Positions 49,701 to 56,165 of a stretch of DNA of 64,000 nucleotides are shown here, piece after piece. The first letter of the stretch is position 1. Each line of letters starts with the position of its first letter. Origin of the DNA: Owenia fusiformis (lineage: Eukaryota > Annelida > Polychaeta > Sabellida > Oweniidae); NCBI GenBank assembly GCA_903813345.2, contig CAIIXF020000003.1, positions 13,654,931-13,718,930 on the forward strand. The letters run 5' to 3'. Below the pieces are notes generated by a model that was not told the DNA's origin, made no database searches, and saw only the letters and a list, made by a program, of their open reading frames with translations. The translations under genes were made by a program, and so were the position numbers.

Positions 49701-52700
49701 AGGTTGTTATAATTCAAGATCAGATAAGTAAATAAATACCGACTTGGGCAAGGCTACAAGTTTCAGAGCCATTAACATTCCTTGAAAATGACAATGAGCA
49801 GCCAACAGATGGACCATCCGTAAATATTGATGATTTTGTCAGCTCAGCTGAACAAGCCTACAGATTCCTTGAAACAAATGACCCAAATTCAAGAATAATA
49901 TCATCTATTTACAATTTTTTGAAATCGTGGTAAGTGGAATCTTTCCAATTACCAATATAGTATTATCATTGTTTTTGGACACTGTGGATTAAAATATTAA
50001 AAATACACATATTCAAATTGATTCAATTGAAACCTAGCCAGTCTGTTCATTGAATCAAATAAGAACGTCTACTAATCCACATGATACATCATAATTAAAT
50101 TGCTTTTTTAAAGCGGATATTTCATACCATAACCCTAAAAATGTTATAAAACGCATTGTATTTGTATTTTACTTCACACAGACATATTTGTGTACGTGAA
50201 ATAATCATTTTACTTGAATTTTTTATTCCCATTATAAGGTAAACGTATGGCAATTATACATACCTTCTCACAGCTATAAGCGAGATGATAAAACTGGTCG
50301 AGTGAACTCGTTTGAGTTGTCTATTCTCCGTAAAAATATCAGAGAATGTGTGTTTATAGTGTAGCTTTAATTGGTTTTGTAAATCAATGAAGTATGATAT
50401 ACACGGATGAGTAAAAATAGATTATTCAAATAGAAGTGCAAAATTCTTCAATTGAAAAGTACAGAGGCGGGCACTCACGAAACACTACATGTGCCTGACT
50501 GCATCCACATAGATCGACTACCCACAGTGTATTAATAAAGTCTTCAATATAAGTTAATGGTCATTCTGAACTTAATGTTGTGTTGCCACCAGCTTGACAT
50601 TTATAGTATAACTGGGTGATTTCAAATAGTTTTAACATTTTAGGTTTACACGCAGACAGTAAAATGTGGCAGAGCTTCGTGCAATTGTTTAGTTGCGGCT
50701 GAAGTAGAAGACGATCTTCTTGTCATAGATTCATGCAAAATTCAGCGTGTCGACTATGGTCTAACTAGAGGTTTTCGATTCAAGAACAGGAAGATTAAAC
50801 TTTTTCAAAATGGAGTTTTAGCTTACGGTTTTTTCTTAGAAAGCGCAGATGATGGACGAACATTAAAGGTAAATATATGTAACCAAAATTTGTAAATGCA
50901 TTACATACAATGGTTGTCCATTATTCAATTAACCCTAATGTCTGCAGGGGGGGGGTCGAATTTTTAAAGAGTACTTTCTCCGTTATCTTTTAGCTTTAGA
51001 AACAGATATAAGACACTTTTTGGCGTAAAAAACAATTTATCACAAAATTTACACTCCCTAGGTCAAGTTGACCTCGACTTGACCTATGTTGACTAATTAG
51101 CTTTTTAAGAAAATAAAATTTTTCTGAAGAGGTAATTAAATGAAATCAGACAAGTAATGAAAAATTACGCAGAGGGATCCAAATGACCCCCTCCTAAGTT
51201 GCGACTTAGTGTTATAAAAACGGTTGCATTTCATGCTAAATTCCATCAAATTTCCACAGCTAGATGACTGTAACTGCAGTTAGTATCATTCAAGATGTTG
51301 GCCGATTCTTTTGTTTTTGATAAACTTCCGATTTCAGTTAAACTAGGTTGAATCTTGATTCCATTTTTTGCAATTCAAACTACTGAAGCTATGATTGTAA
51401 ACAGCCACAAGAAAACGTTCAAATACCCGCGATATTGGAGAAATTTAAAGAAGACGGCCTCGGAAGACGGCGGTCTCACTTAGAATTAAAAATAGTTGGA
51501 CTTGATGATGACGTGTGAATGACGCTAACTGAAACGGTGAATGACACTTACTCTATTGGATGAATAAATGCATGGCCATCTGAGTTAGTGTCATCAATAG
51601 TGAATATCACGTTTGAGTTATTATCAGTTAGAGTCATTTTAAGTGAAGCTGTTTTCTTTAAATGCATTATTCTCTATTAATGCAGGTGTCTGAGCATTTT
51701 TTCCTGACTGATTACAATGTGTTACTTTTATTTATTAGTTTGCAAGGCGAAACATTTTGAATCCTGATTTAAGTTAATTAAGCTGAAATCGTTGATTTAT
51801 GAAAAAACGAAAGAATTTTGGCTATCATCTTGAATGATACTTCCTGTAGTAAGCGTTATCTAACTGTGGAACAGTGTACATGGAACAGATACGACTAGAC
51901 TATTTAAAATAAATTTCAAAACTCCAGATAACATTGCCGAGTGGTACAGTGATAACCGTATTAGATGGACATCTAGATCATCTATTTAACGTATTGATAA
52001 CCCCGTCAAACCTTGATAAGCCAAGAGGGGGAAAGTTTGATGAGGGCTATAGGACACGAACTGAAGGGCTATGTGGTGTGTATGACAAGGACAGGGATTT
52101 TAGAACTGATTTGAAACCCAGAGAGACGGGAGCAGTAATGGACAGTTGTTTTTCTTCAGAGCGCGGTTGCTACAATAAAGTACTGAAGAAGTTCCCTCAA
52201 CAATGGCGGTAAATAACATCACCCTTTGTTTATATGTTTAGCCAACCAAGTCAATTGAATAGCATGATAAAGCCTGTTTTTGTTTGACTTTCTTATTATG
52301 TGCGTCAATATCATTTAGAAAATAATTCGTAGTTTTTCCCATTACCTGATTACCAATAGTTCTAGAGGGAGAATAGTGAACGATTTTGTTGAATTTGTAA
52401 AGTCCCCAATATAAACAGTTTTTAAGACTTAGTTCGGAGTGGTATTTTCGTGTGCCAAAATAAAAGGAATCGTATACTGAGAAGAAATTGTAATGCCTTA
52501 ACAAATTACGGTACATTCATGAATTAATCAGTCCTTCACTTGGTAATTTTTCTATAAACCTATAATAGGTGATTGTATAATTCGGGAAATGGAAATAAAA
52601 TACTTGTGTTGATGGCTCGATTATATACCATGTTGATGTTTCAGAATCCATAATACTGACTTTCTGAGTAAAGGATTGCCACACAAAAATAAAACAAGAA

Positions 52701-55655
52701 AACACTGTGTTTGCATTGCAACGGGTGCAATACTGTGTAATGATTCGTGTTCCGTGACGAACAGTATCACTTCAATGGGACAGGGTTCGTTTAAAGATGA
52801 TGTGTATCCCATAGACGAAGACTTTCAGGCAGAAATATTCAGCGTGCACAGAAGCGTTGAAAACATCAACACAAACCAACGCGTAAGTTAAAATATAAAA
52901 ACAAAAATAACACTTACAGTAAAATTATAATACAATGCTTTTGATTAAAAACGTATCACAAAATTACAAATTTCCAATTTTAGTTTCCGAGATCATCAAG
53001 ATCGGCATTATCAAATGCGACAGACTTTTGTATAACTACTGTTAGCAGCACCGGTGCAGCAAGCGCATTGAAGGATCTACCCGAGGGTGTCGAACTACAC
53101 TCGTATATACAGGGCTGTATAGAGGATATTATGGTATGTATCTGATTGATTTGTATTTGAATCTATCATTGAGAAGTCATTAAATTGACAAGTATGACAT
53201 TTTGTAGATTACAAATAGTACGGATTGGATAGATGGCACAATTGAATCCCTCCGAGCAGAGGTTTTAATGGTAGTTGGAAAGAATATATCTCTGTGGAAT
53301 ACAAACAAAAAAGGAGACCCCGTGGAACCTCCGACAGAGTTAGTAAAGCAACTCTGCCCACGAAATTGTAGTGATCATGGAAATTGTGTGAATGGAACGT
53401 GCGAGTGCGATTCAGAACACACAGGAGCAGACTGTGCCCTTGAACGGTCAACTCCCCCGACACTTCTATTTGTACCGGAGAAGGGATTGTGTGACGTACG
53501 TTTGAGACCATGTAGAGCCACGCCGATAATGGGAGAAAACTTCGTAGACGCAGCAAATCTTACTTGTTATGTGAGACAGTTACAGGTATTTACAACTCTG
53601 GAGTATTTCTGTATGTTTGTCACGTTGAAATCGGTAGTTCATTTTAATCTTTCGGGCGAACTGAAAAAGAAAATATTCTTTTTCATCTAATCTCCTTTTA
53701 CATATTATGCAGTACATAATCTGATTTAATAGTGCTTGTATGTTCATTATTTGGTCCACATTATGTGTTAAAGTAAATCAATAGCATGAATGAACGGTAA
53801 CCCAACTTTTACCAACAAACTCCCATATGATATAGATTAGACAAAATGGAACCACGGATTTGAAGGAAGAAGTTCTAGTTGCAAAGGCCCGATTCGACTC
53901 GTACCAAAGAATTATTTGCCCACTATTTCCGACTGATCGAGCTGTACAGCCTAATTACACAGAAACACCTATTATAGCTCGAGGTTTGTTTCTACGGTTT
54001 CTTCAAACATCCACAATTTGTAAAAAAGTTACAGTTCTGTGTCAGCCATTGTTCTGTGCAAATATGTGAGGCATTTTATGTGATAAAAAGATAACATCTA
54101 AGAGCACGACTTCAAATAAATTCATATTTTCAATACAATAAATTTTAATTCATTTGCACGTATTATTTTAATTTAACACATATTATTTTATTTCTGTGCC
54201 GTTGAACTGACCCGGAAATGAGTAGTTTATTGCTCATCAATTTTTCGTTTATAGAAATGCCAGCGGTTGGATTCAAGATAAAAGTCAGCAATGATGGGAG
54301 AGTTAAGAGTAACTCAATTGATCTAGTGTCCTATGATGGACAATGTGTGAATTGTACAGGATTTGGGTCTATGAATTGCTCACAAAATGTAAGTTTGATT
54401 AGTCCTGAATATTAATTTATTGACATAGCATATTCTTGACCTTAAACTATTTAAGAAAGTCTGTACAATTAACACTTTGGTGTGCTTTTAAGGTGAATGC
54501 AGATTCATGTTTGATAGATGGAAAATGTTATGCTCATTTACAATCGTTGTCAAGCAATAGTTGTCAAATTTGCAATGCAACAGAAGACAGAACTAGATGG
54601 ACAAGAGACTATAGAAAATGTCTAATTGGCACGGAATGTTTCGCTGGTGGGGGCTACCACAACAGCACATACTGTTTGAAATGCCAACCAACAATAAACA
54701 ACAGCCATTTTCTTTTGGATAATGACTATTGCTTCATTGATGAGACATGTATTCCACAAATGATGGCCAATCCTAGCAATAAGTGTAATATTTGCAATAA
54801 AACTGAAAACAGTAATCGCTGGACACGAGATCATAGCAAATGTATGCTTGGAAGAGAATGCTTTGATGATGGAGGTCACCAAAATGGCACCCATTGTTTG
54901 AAATGCAAACCCAAAATAAACAATAGCAACTTAACAATTGAATCCGGATTCTGTTTCATCGAAGGAAAATGTTATGAAGATGGAATGAGCAAACTCGAAG
55001 ATGAATGTGAAGTATGCAATGCAGCAGACAAAGTCACAGCATGGACAATAAGAACAGGTATGCTTAATAAAGAAACCCAGTGGTAACATATTTGCCTTCC
55101 TAAAATCACTGTTTAAATTACGCAGAGATAACATTTTTAAATCCATTTTATTGTGTTCTAATGTTAATCTAACATAATTCATTCTAATATTTTACAGGTT
55201 GTCAGAGATTACCAAAACGAGACTTGGTACCGCATGTGATTGTTATAACCATTTGTGTTGGAGTGCTCTTGTTTGTCGCTATCATTGTTGCCATCATGAC
55301 AGCATTAAAGAAGCATAACAAGGTCGCCCCAATGCATACACCTAGTGACTCTAATGGCATTCCAATGTCAAACTCTAGACCAGGTAACAAATAAAATTAT
55401 TTGCAATCGAGTGACGTTGAGCACGTTGTAGGCATACATCCCATCATATGGAAATAACCAGACAAATCTACGTACTTCCATGTTAGATAATGGTGTTCAT
55501 ATACTGATATATTTTCATATGGAATAAACTCAAACTGACCTACGAAAAAGTGGTGTTATATTGCTCACATATGTGTCTTGTTTAAAATAGGTGATGAATA
55601 TGACATGAAAGAGAATCGTCGTACAAAGATTGAAATTGCAGATAGGACCATGTGA
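25637..55655 (+). CDS. VWDE-like: VWDE-like membrane protein, gene A (21 coding exons)
   Basis: Spliced model. Exons: 25637-25700, 26759-26894, 27877-27986, 30563-30766, 32072-32242, 32357-32422, 34026-34282, 41922-42038, 43703-44053, 44228-44316, 45280-45343, 50644-50868, 51928-52208, 52645-52882, 52984-53133, 53208-53585, 53836-53983, 54255-54388, 54493-55057, 55198-55383, 55591-55655. All introns are GT-AG, phases agree at every junction, and the total is 3999 nt (1332 residues plus stop). Order: signal peptide (1-21), EMI-like Cys-rich segment (22-103), D8C (104-228), linker with paired cysteines (229-492), VWD (about 500-711), Cys-rich region, EGF (about 891-917), three Cys-rich repeats (about 1064-1249), one transmembrane helix (about 1261-1284), cytoplasmic tail of about 48 residues. 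The layout matches VWDE-family proteins; extracellular adhesion or signalling is inferred. The start of exon 2 is the only uncertain boundary. Confidence 0.87.
26759..26894 (+). CDS. VWDE-like: Gene A exon 2: EMI-like Cys-rich segment, first half
   Basis: Encodes a basic stretch with TVTKWRDAYRRVKRQTRCGF followed by FGWDRCTRW. The donor GTTT|GTGAGT is strong (phase 2). Three acceptors keep the frame from exon 1: after AG at 26664-26665, 26718-26719 or 26757-26758. The last has the best pyrimidine tract and is used here. The open frame reaches back to 26470, which I take as chance. The Cys and aromatic pattern resembles the short EMI-like module found at the N-terminus of many secreted invertebrate proteins; the assignment is tentative. 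Confidence 0.65.
27877..27986 (+). CDS. VWDE-like: Gene A exon 3: EMI-like segment, second half
   Basis: Acceptor TTTTAG|TCGAG, donor ACAA|GTAAGT. Phase 2 in and phase 1 out fit both neighbours. Encodes YEHVETFYVLVPQPCPKGKE followed by a CYQGAKLAKQCT tail, the usual close of a small Cys-rich N-terminal module. Gene B has no counterpart. Confidence 0.78.
28060..30413. mobile_element. CACGGTG-ended element with about 283-bp TIRs
   Basis: Starts CACGGTGGGGATTGTCATCA; the inverted copy ends at 30413. The arms (28060-28343, 30130-30413) are nearly identical, and each contains the 11-mer GATGGTGTCTG three times. Flanks are CTGTA and CTGTG, a near 5-bp duplication. A second element (28924-30053) is nested inside. 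The plus-strand frame at 28370-28588 contains CYHCHPLVEFP and FANHVWDNN, vaguely zinc-finger-like, too weak to name. Confidence 0.75.
28924..30053. mobile_element. MITE with 9-bp target duplication, copy 2
   Basis: Same family as 13240-14411: it starts GGCTTTGTATAAAAA and ends TTTTTATACAAAGCC, with the same ACGTACGTGGGT subterminal palindromes. TTAAATATA is duplicated on both sides (28915-28923, 30054-30062). Nested in the CACGGTG element. Confidence 0.85.
30563..30766 (+). CDS. VWDE-like: Gene A exon 4: D8C domain, first half
   Basis: Encodes CEEYTTIDDY, then CDNNLIEGWHRFISSAGNHM, then CNTNSPIWLR. The pattern C..Y, CD..L..GW.RF...AG..MP, C.T..P.WL is diagnostic of the D8C domain of uromodulin, GP2 and VWDE. 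Length 204 nt, phase 1 on both sides, identical in length to gene B exon 2. This exon carries three of the eight cysteines. Confidence 0.93.
30767..32071. other. Gene A intron 4, no element recognised
   Basis: Plain AT-rich intron. I see no exon, no inverted repeat and no element end in it. Confidence 0.4.
32072..32242 (+). CDS. VWDE-like: Gene A exon 5: D8C domain, second half
   Basis: Acceptor ATTTAG|GTTCA, donor GCAG|GTAATA, 171 nt, phase 1 both sides. Encodes the remaining five D8C cysteines, including IGVKHCGDYYVYYLKPT and the closing ERYCA. The V..C..YYVY.L motif is the canonical D8C end. Same length as gene B exon 3. Confidence 0.93.
32357..32422 (+). CDS. VWDE-like: Gene A exon 6: two-Cys linker micro-exon
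   Basis: 66-nt exon encoding NKTNCQDGLRSINGDGIEPC plus S, phase 1 both sides. A paralogous exon of exactly the same length in gene B (13110-13175) makes it secure despite its size. Confidence 0.9.
32480..33235. repeat. Two tandem units of about 385 bp
   Basis: ATCTTTCACAAGTGATATTC starts near-identical stretches at about 32496 and 32877. Both run through GTATTCACTGAAAATATAAT and a GACATGGGCCAATCAA.GAGT end. Confidence 0.75.
33285..33980. repeat. Dispersed repeat R1, copy in gene A intron 6
   Basis: CGCAAAGCTCTATTTA...ATTTCAAATATGGCGGC recurs at 55779 onward. The right part (33890-33975, GACAATCGTATCAACTTGA) recurs at 63263 onward. Within it 33544-33690 is repeated in tandem at 33690-33836 (146-bp period, landmark GAGTGTAAAAACTTGTATTA). 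Confidence 0.75.
34026..34282 (+). CDS. VWDE-like: Gene A exon 7: VWDE linker region
   Basis: Acceptor TTTGCAG|CCTTA, donor GAG|GTATGC, phase 1 in, phase 0 out. Encodes LFPNRPKEAI at the start, FECSVVPEINQ in the middle and ISLGKE at the end, the family pattern in which the cysteine pairs with ISC at the start of the next exon. Gene B carries a clear paralogue at 12702-12946. Confidence 0.92.
34705..34803 (+). mobile_element. MITE family M1, copy 2 (internally deleted)
   Basis: Same ends as copy 1 (ATCATCCTCCGATCACAGAG ... TTTAGGAGGAT) but only 99 bp. GATTTTCG is duplicated on both sides (34697-34704, 34804-34811). It is inserted inside a repeat whose other copies show the empty site. Confidence 0.75.
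35233..35740. mobile_element. 508-bp element inserted in repeat R2
   Basis: Perfect 14-bp inverted ends GGAGAGGTTAAGCT / AGCTTAACCTCTCC. The uninterrupted copies at 38570 and 41540 (…CACTATTGATG…) show the empty site. The ends resemble those of the 8879-9003 MITE. Flanking duplication is short and imperfect (ACT/AAT). Confidence 0.65.
36719..38366 (+). mobile_element. Tc1-like transposon, full length, decayed transposase
   Basis: 1648 bp, TIR of 28 bp starting CACTGTTGCTCATAAATATG, flanked by TA on both sides, as in Tc1/mariner. Transposase traces on the plus strand: SGTVSKILQWYQRYW and MTPGHSNSSPRERNV (DNA-binding region, about 37100-37215), HNKERSLQWAGKH (about 37385-37435), VFWGNIQLKNDHADAY and SANQANAEQMWDDLG (C-terminal catalytic part, 37700-37915). 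The frame shifts and stops several times between these, so the gene is dead; it may still have been mobilised in trans. Confidence 0.9.
38505..38810 (-). repeat. Repeat R2, reverse copy with perfect hairpin tip
   Basis: Reverse complement of copies at 34630-35235. At 38761-38789 it carries a near-perfect palindrome with arms GATGCAACAACAC and GTGTTGTTGCATC, then CACGATA and a C-run of about 12. GTGTTGTTGCATCA occurs three times in this copy. Confidence 0.7.
38811..40187. other. Interior of the 36071-40245 element, no gene seen
   Basis: No coding motif recognised. It contains CTTAACCTCCCTAAT at 39960, a possible solitary relative of the GGGAGGTTAAG ends seen at 9183 and 35233. Confidence 0.4.
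41465..41770 (-). repeat. Repeat R2, second reverse copy
   Basis: Same order as 38505-38810: GTGTTGTTGCATCAATAGTG, GCGCTAACTGCATG, TCTATCACCGGAAGGCTG, GATGCAACAACACGGTGTTT. It ends 151 bp before gene A exon 8. Sequence left of it (41470-41510) also matches 35760-35800 inverted, and 40975-41055 matches 35880-35955 inverted. Confidence 0.7.
41922..42038 (+). CDS. VWDE-like: Gene A exon 8: VWDE linker region
   Basis: Acceptor TTTCCTAG|ATATCA, donor GTGATG|GTAATA, 117 nt, phase 0 both sides. Encodes ISCRVRAIFTNADGNPDLKN and ends NAIFVGVHVM. With exon 7 it gives LGKE-ISCRVRA, the usual VWDE junction. The intron before it is 7.6 kb and almost wholly made of mobile elements. Confidence 0.9.
42344..42576 (-). 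mobile_element. MITE family M1, copy 3
   Basis: Reverse-orientation copy, about as long as copy 1, with GCAGGTATCCAGAATCCATA at the left and CCCTGTGATC at the right. It lies in the intron between gene A exons 8 and 9. Confidence 0.75.
43703..44053 (+). CDS. VWDE-like: Gene A exon 9: VWDE pre-VWD region
   Basis: Acceptor GTTGTAG|ATGGAA, donor CCT|GTAAGT, 351 nt, phase 0 both sides. Encodes KLTFNVTIPIVCNFYPYCKV and a further Cys pair (LGCSAV, TSCNVIF), matching the 'TVPI.C....C' segment that precedes the VWD domain in VWDE proteins. Confidence 0.9.
44228..44316 (+). CDS. VWDE-like: Gene A exon 10: start of VWD domain
   Basis: Acceptor TTGCAG|CTTCGA; donor GGCAA|GTACGT, phase 2 out. Encodes CKSINDPHMTTFDG, the hallmark opening of a von Willebrand factor D domain. 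Reading on through the donor gives a stop within about 30 codons. Confidence 0.93.
44437..44945. repeat. Inverted and direct repeats around TCATAAAATCGAGGTC
   Basis: The motif CATAAATCATAAAATCGAGG occurs at about 44600 and 44908, and its reverse complement near 44452. TGACGTCACGTATCA.ATTAGAAT occurs at about 44641 and 44859. Probably a short fold-back element that duplicated locally in gene A intron 10. Confidence 0.6.
45137..45248. repeat. Hairpin with 29-bp perfect arms next to exon 11
   Basis: 45137-45165 and 45220-45248 are perfect reverse complements (core TATGTCACTATGACGTGAAA). The 54-nt loop has further self-complementarity (CCAATATAGGC region). It ends 31 bp upstream of the exon 11 acceptor. 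Confidence 0.8.
45280..45343 (+). CDS. VWDE-like: Gene A exon 11: VWD domain micro-exon
   Basis: Acceptor TCTCAG|CTATTAC, donor AAG|GTAGTG, 64 nt. Its first base completes the codon from exon 10, giving FDGN-YYHNYEEGVFLMYRNTEL. This is the expected aromatic-rich strand after FDG in VWD domains. A 112-bp hairpin (45137-45248) ends 31 bp before the acceptor. Confidence 0.92.
45901..47101. mobile_element. Fold-back element with about 355-bp arms
   Basis: The arms 45901-46257 and 46741-47101 are reverse complements with few differences, both tipped by CCCAGAGTTTAAAGATGACA. The spacer contains C- and G-runs. A degenerate third arm in the left-arm orientation follows at 47102-47470. It contains a 37-bp tandem duplication (47332-47408, TCGATTTGACCAATTA). 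Confidence 0.8.
47520..48475. other. Part of gene A intron 11 without recognised feature
   Basis: AT-rich, no exon or clear repeat end seen between the fold-back cluster and the CACTGTG element. Confidence 0.4.
49141..49756. mobile_element. 616-bp MITE with 9-bp target duplication
   Basis: Ends TAGCCTTGCCCAAGTCGGT and ACCGACTTGGGCAAGGCTA, flanked by CAAGTTTCA on both sides (49132-49140, 49757-49765). The 9-bp duplication suits a Mutator-like element. Nested in the CACTGTG element. Confidence 0.85.
49767..49929 (+). other. Exon-like open stretch inside the CACTGTG element
   Basis: Preceded by GTTTCAG and followed by a strong donor TCGTG|GTAAGT. It reads LTFLENDNEQPTDGPSVNID, then SSAEQAYRFLETND and IYNFLKSW. 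No family recognised. It could be an exon of the element's own lost transposase or chance; its phases do not fit between gene A exons 11 and 12. Confidence 0.3.
50644..50868 (+). CDS. VWDE-like: Gene A exon 12: VWD domain core
   Basis: Acceptor TTTTAG|GTTTAC, donor AAG|GTAAAT, 225 nt, phase 0 both sides. Encodes VYTQTVKCGRASCNCLVAAE and a VIDSCKIQ strand. The C...SCNC pattern is typical of VWDE VWD domains. The preceding 5.3-kb intron carries a CACTGTG-ended element. Confidence 0.92.
51252..51872. mobile_element. About 620-bp relative of the 36071-40245 element
   Basis: The left end has TTCCACAGCTAGATGACTGT then GCAGTTAGTATCATTCAAGA. The right end is the imperfect reverse complement, CATCTTGAATGATACTTCCT ... 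TAACTGTGGAA. The motif AGTATCATTCAA is shared with 36110-36121. Confidence 0.6.
51928..52208 (+). CDS. VWDE-like: Gene A exon 13: VWD domain C-terminal part
   Basis: Acceptor CTCCAG|ATAACA, donor GGCG|GTAAAT, 281 nt, phase 0 in, phase 2 out. Encodes TEGLCGVYDKDRDF, the VWD signature 'GLCG.YD...DF', followed by a Cys-containing loop and FPQQW. Confidence 0.93.
52645..52882 (+). CDS. VWDE-like: Gene A exon 14: post-VWD region
   Basis: Acceptor GTTTCAG|AATCCA, donor CGC|GTAAGT, 238 nt, phase 2 in, phase 0 out. Encodes HCVCIATGAILCNDSCSVTN and an acidic stretch. It follows W-R as in VWDE proteins, where a 'W.I....SLF' segment and a C.C motif come after VWD. Confidence 0.9.
52984..53133 (+). CDS. 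VWDE-like: Gene A exon 15: post-VWD region
   Basis: 150 nt, phase 0 both sides, acceptor TTTTAG|TTTCCG, donor ATG|GTATGT. Encodes ATDFCITTVSSTGAASALKD and IQGCIEDIM; two cysteines, no separate named domain. Confidence 0.9.
53208..53585 (+). CDS. VWDE-like: Gene A exon 16: EGF-like domain
   Basis: 378 nt, phase 0 both sides, acceptor TTTGTAG|ATTACA, donor CAG|GTATTT. Encodes an EGF module with spacing C-x3-C-x5-C-x4-C-x1-C-x8-C (CPRNCSDHGNC then GTCECDSEHTGADC). It is followed by GLCDVRLRPC, the IPT-like segment that follows the first EGF in VWDE. Confidence 0.94.
53836..53983 (+). CDS. VWDE-like: Gene A exon 17: post-EGF region
   Basis: 148 nt, phase 0 in, phase 1 out. Acceptor GATATAG|ATTAGA, donor CGAG|GTTTGT. 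Encodes NGTTDLKEEVLVAKARFDSY and a single cysteine. The acceptor is modest, but only this choice keeps the frame open to the next exon. Confidence 0.82.
54255..54388 (+). CDS. VWDE-like: Gene A exon 18: post-EGF region
   Basis: 134 nt, phase 1 in, phase 0 out; acceptor TTTATAG|AAATGC, donor AAT|GTAAGT. Encodes VGFKIKVSNDGRVKSNSIDL, then SYDGQCVNC and two more cysteines, matching the 'S.D..C..C' element ahead of the Cys-rich repeats in VWDE. Confidence 0.88.
54493..55057 (+). CDS. VWDE-like: Gene A exon 19: three Cys-rich repeats
   Basis: 565 nt, the largest exon, phase 0 in, phase 1 out. It encodes three repeats of about 62 residues. Each contains C.I.G.C, then C..CN.T or C..CN.A, then a W-T pair; the first two are followed by KC..G.ECF..GG and CLKC. 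Examples are DSCLIDGKCYAH, DYCFIDETCI and GFCFIEGKCYEDG. Many N-x-S/T sites suggest heavy glycosylation. Repeats of this type precede the C-terminus in VWDE-related proteins. Confidence 0.92.
55198..55383 (+). CDS. VWDE-like: Gene A exon 20: transmembrane helix and juxtamembrane tail
   Basis: 186 nt, phase 1 both sides, acceptor TTTACAG|GTTGTC, donor CCAG|GTAACA. Encodes VIVITICVGVLLFVAIIVAI, a clear single transmembrane helix, followed by KKHNK (stop-transfer) and a Ser/Pro-rich tail. Confidence 0.9.
55591..55655 (+). CDS. VWDE-like: Gene A exon 21: C-terminal tail and stop
   Basis: Acceptor AAAATAG|GTGATG; encodes DEYDMKENRRTKIEIADRTM and TGA at 55653-55655. The charged tail continues the cytoplasmic segment. 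Confidence 0.88.
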
Positions 55656-55731
55656 AGGAAATGTGCTCCTTAGAGACATTATGGTCATCTATACCTGACT
55701 TTGAAATCAATTCGTCTTGATTTTATATTAC

Positions 55732-55737
55732 ATTAAA
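55732..55737 (+). terminator. Possible polyadenylation signal of gene A
   Basis: ATTAAA 77 bp after the stop codon of gene A. This is a common variant of AATAAA; no canonical hexamer lies nearer. A dispersed repeat begins about 40 bp further on, so the transcript probably ends here. Confidence 0.45.
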
Positions 55738-55778
55738 ACCAAAGCAAAATCTTAGAACTGAGATGAACAAAAACCGCA

Positions 55779-56165
55779 AAGCTCTATTTATTTAGTGATA
55801 TTTTCATTTCAAATATGGCGGCCAATCCGGTGTCTGACAAACCTTACAACAAATCTAGGCAGTGTGCATTTTAACCTCCTGTGAAATAACAAGTGGAATT
55901 TATTAGTTGTTCTATGTTTTATTATCATTCTGCATCGTAATTCTATTTGCCGTGGTTTTAAATGTCAGCAAAAATACATATCCATACGATAATCGAGTGA
56001 ATTAGATATACGATACATACGGAAACAAATTTCAACATGTATAAACATGCTTAAAAGTGCGAATGTGCACCTCATTGTCAAGCTAAATCAATGTTGTGTC
56101 TAAAACACGTACCTGATCTACTCAAAACAGCTTGTCATTCACGTATATACACGCTTAGCAAACAG
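55779..56165. repeat. Dispersed repeat R1, copy downstream of gene A
   Basis: CGCAAAGCTCTATTTA, ATTTCAAATATGGCGGCC, CCTCCTGTGAAATAACAAGT and AAGCTAAATCAATGTTGTGT follow in the same order as at 33285-33840. It starts about 125 bp after gene A's stop codon. Confidence 0.75.

Larger units (their letters stand above)
48481..50529. mobile_element. CACTGTG-ended element, near 5-bp target duplication
   Basis: Starts CACTGTGGCTAGTCGATCTA; the reverse complement ends at 50529. The terminal repeat is 34 bp with one mismatch and extends, weaker, to about 60 bp. Flanks are TATTG (48476-48480) and TATTA (50530-50534). Ends and duplication length recall Transib/RAG-type elements. It contains a nested 616-bp MITE and an exon-like open stretch (49767-49929), and ends 114 bp before exon 12. 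Confidence 0.7.

Noticed and set aside
49486-49701. 71-codon minus-strand frame
   Set aside because: Wholly inside the 616-bp MITE at 49141-49756.
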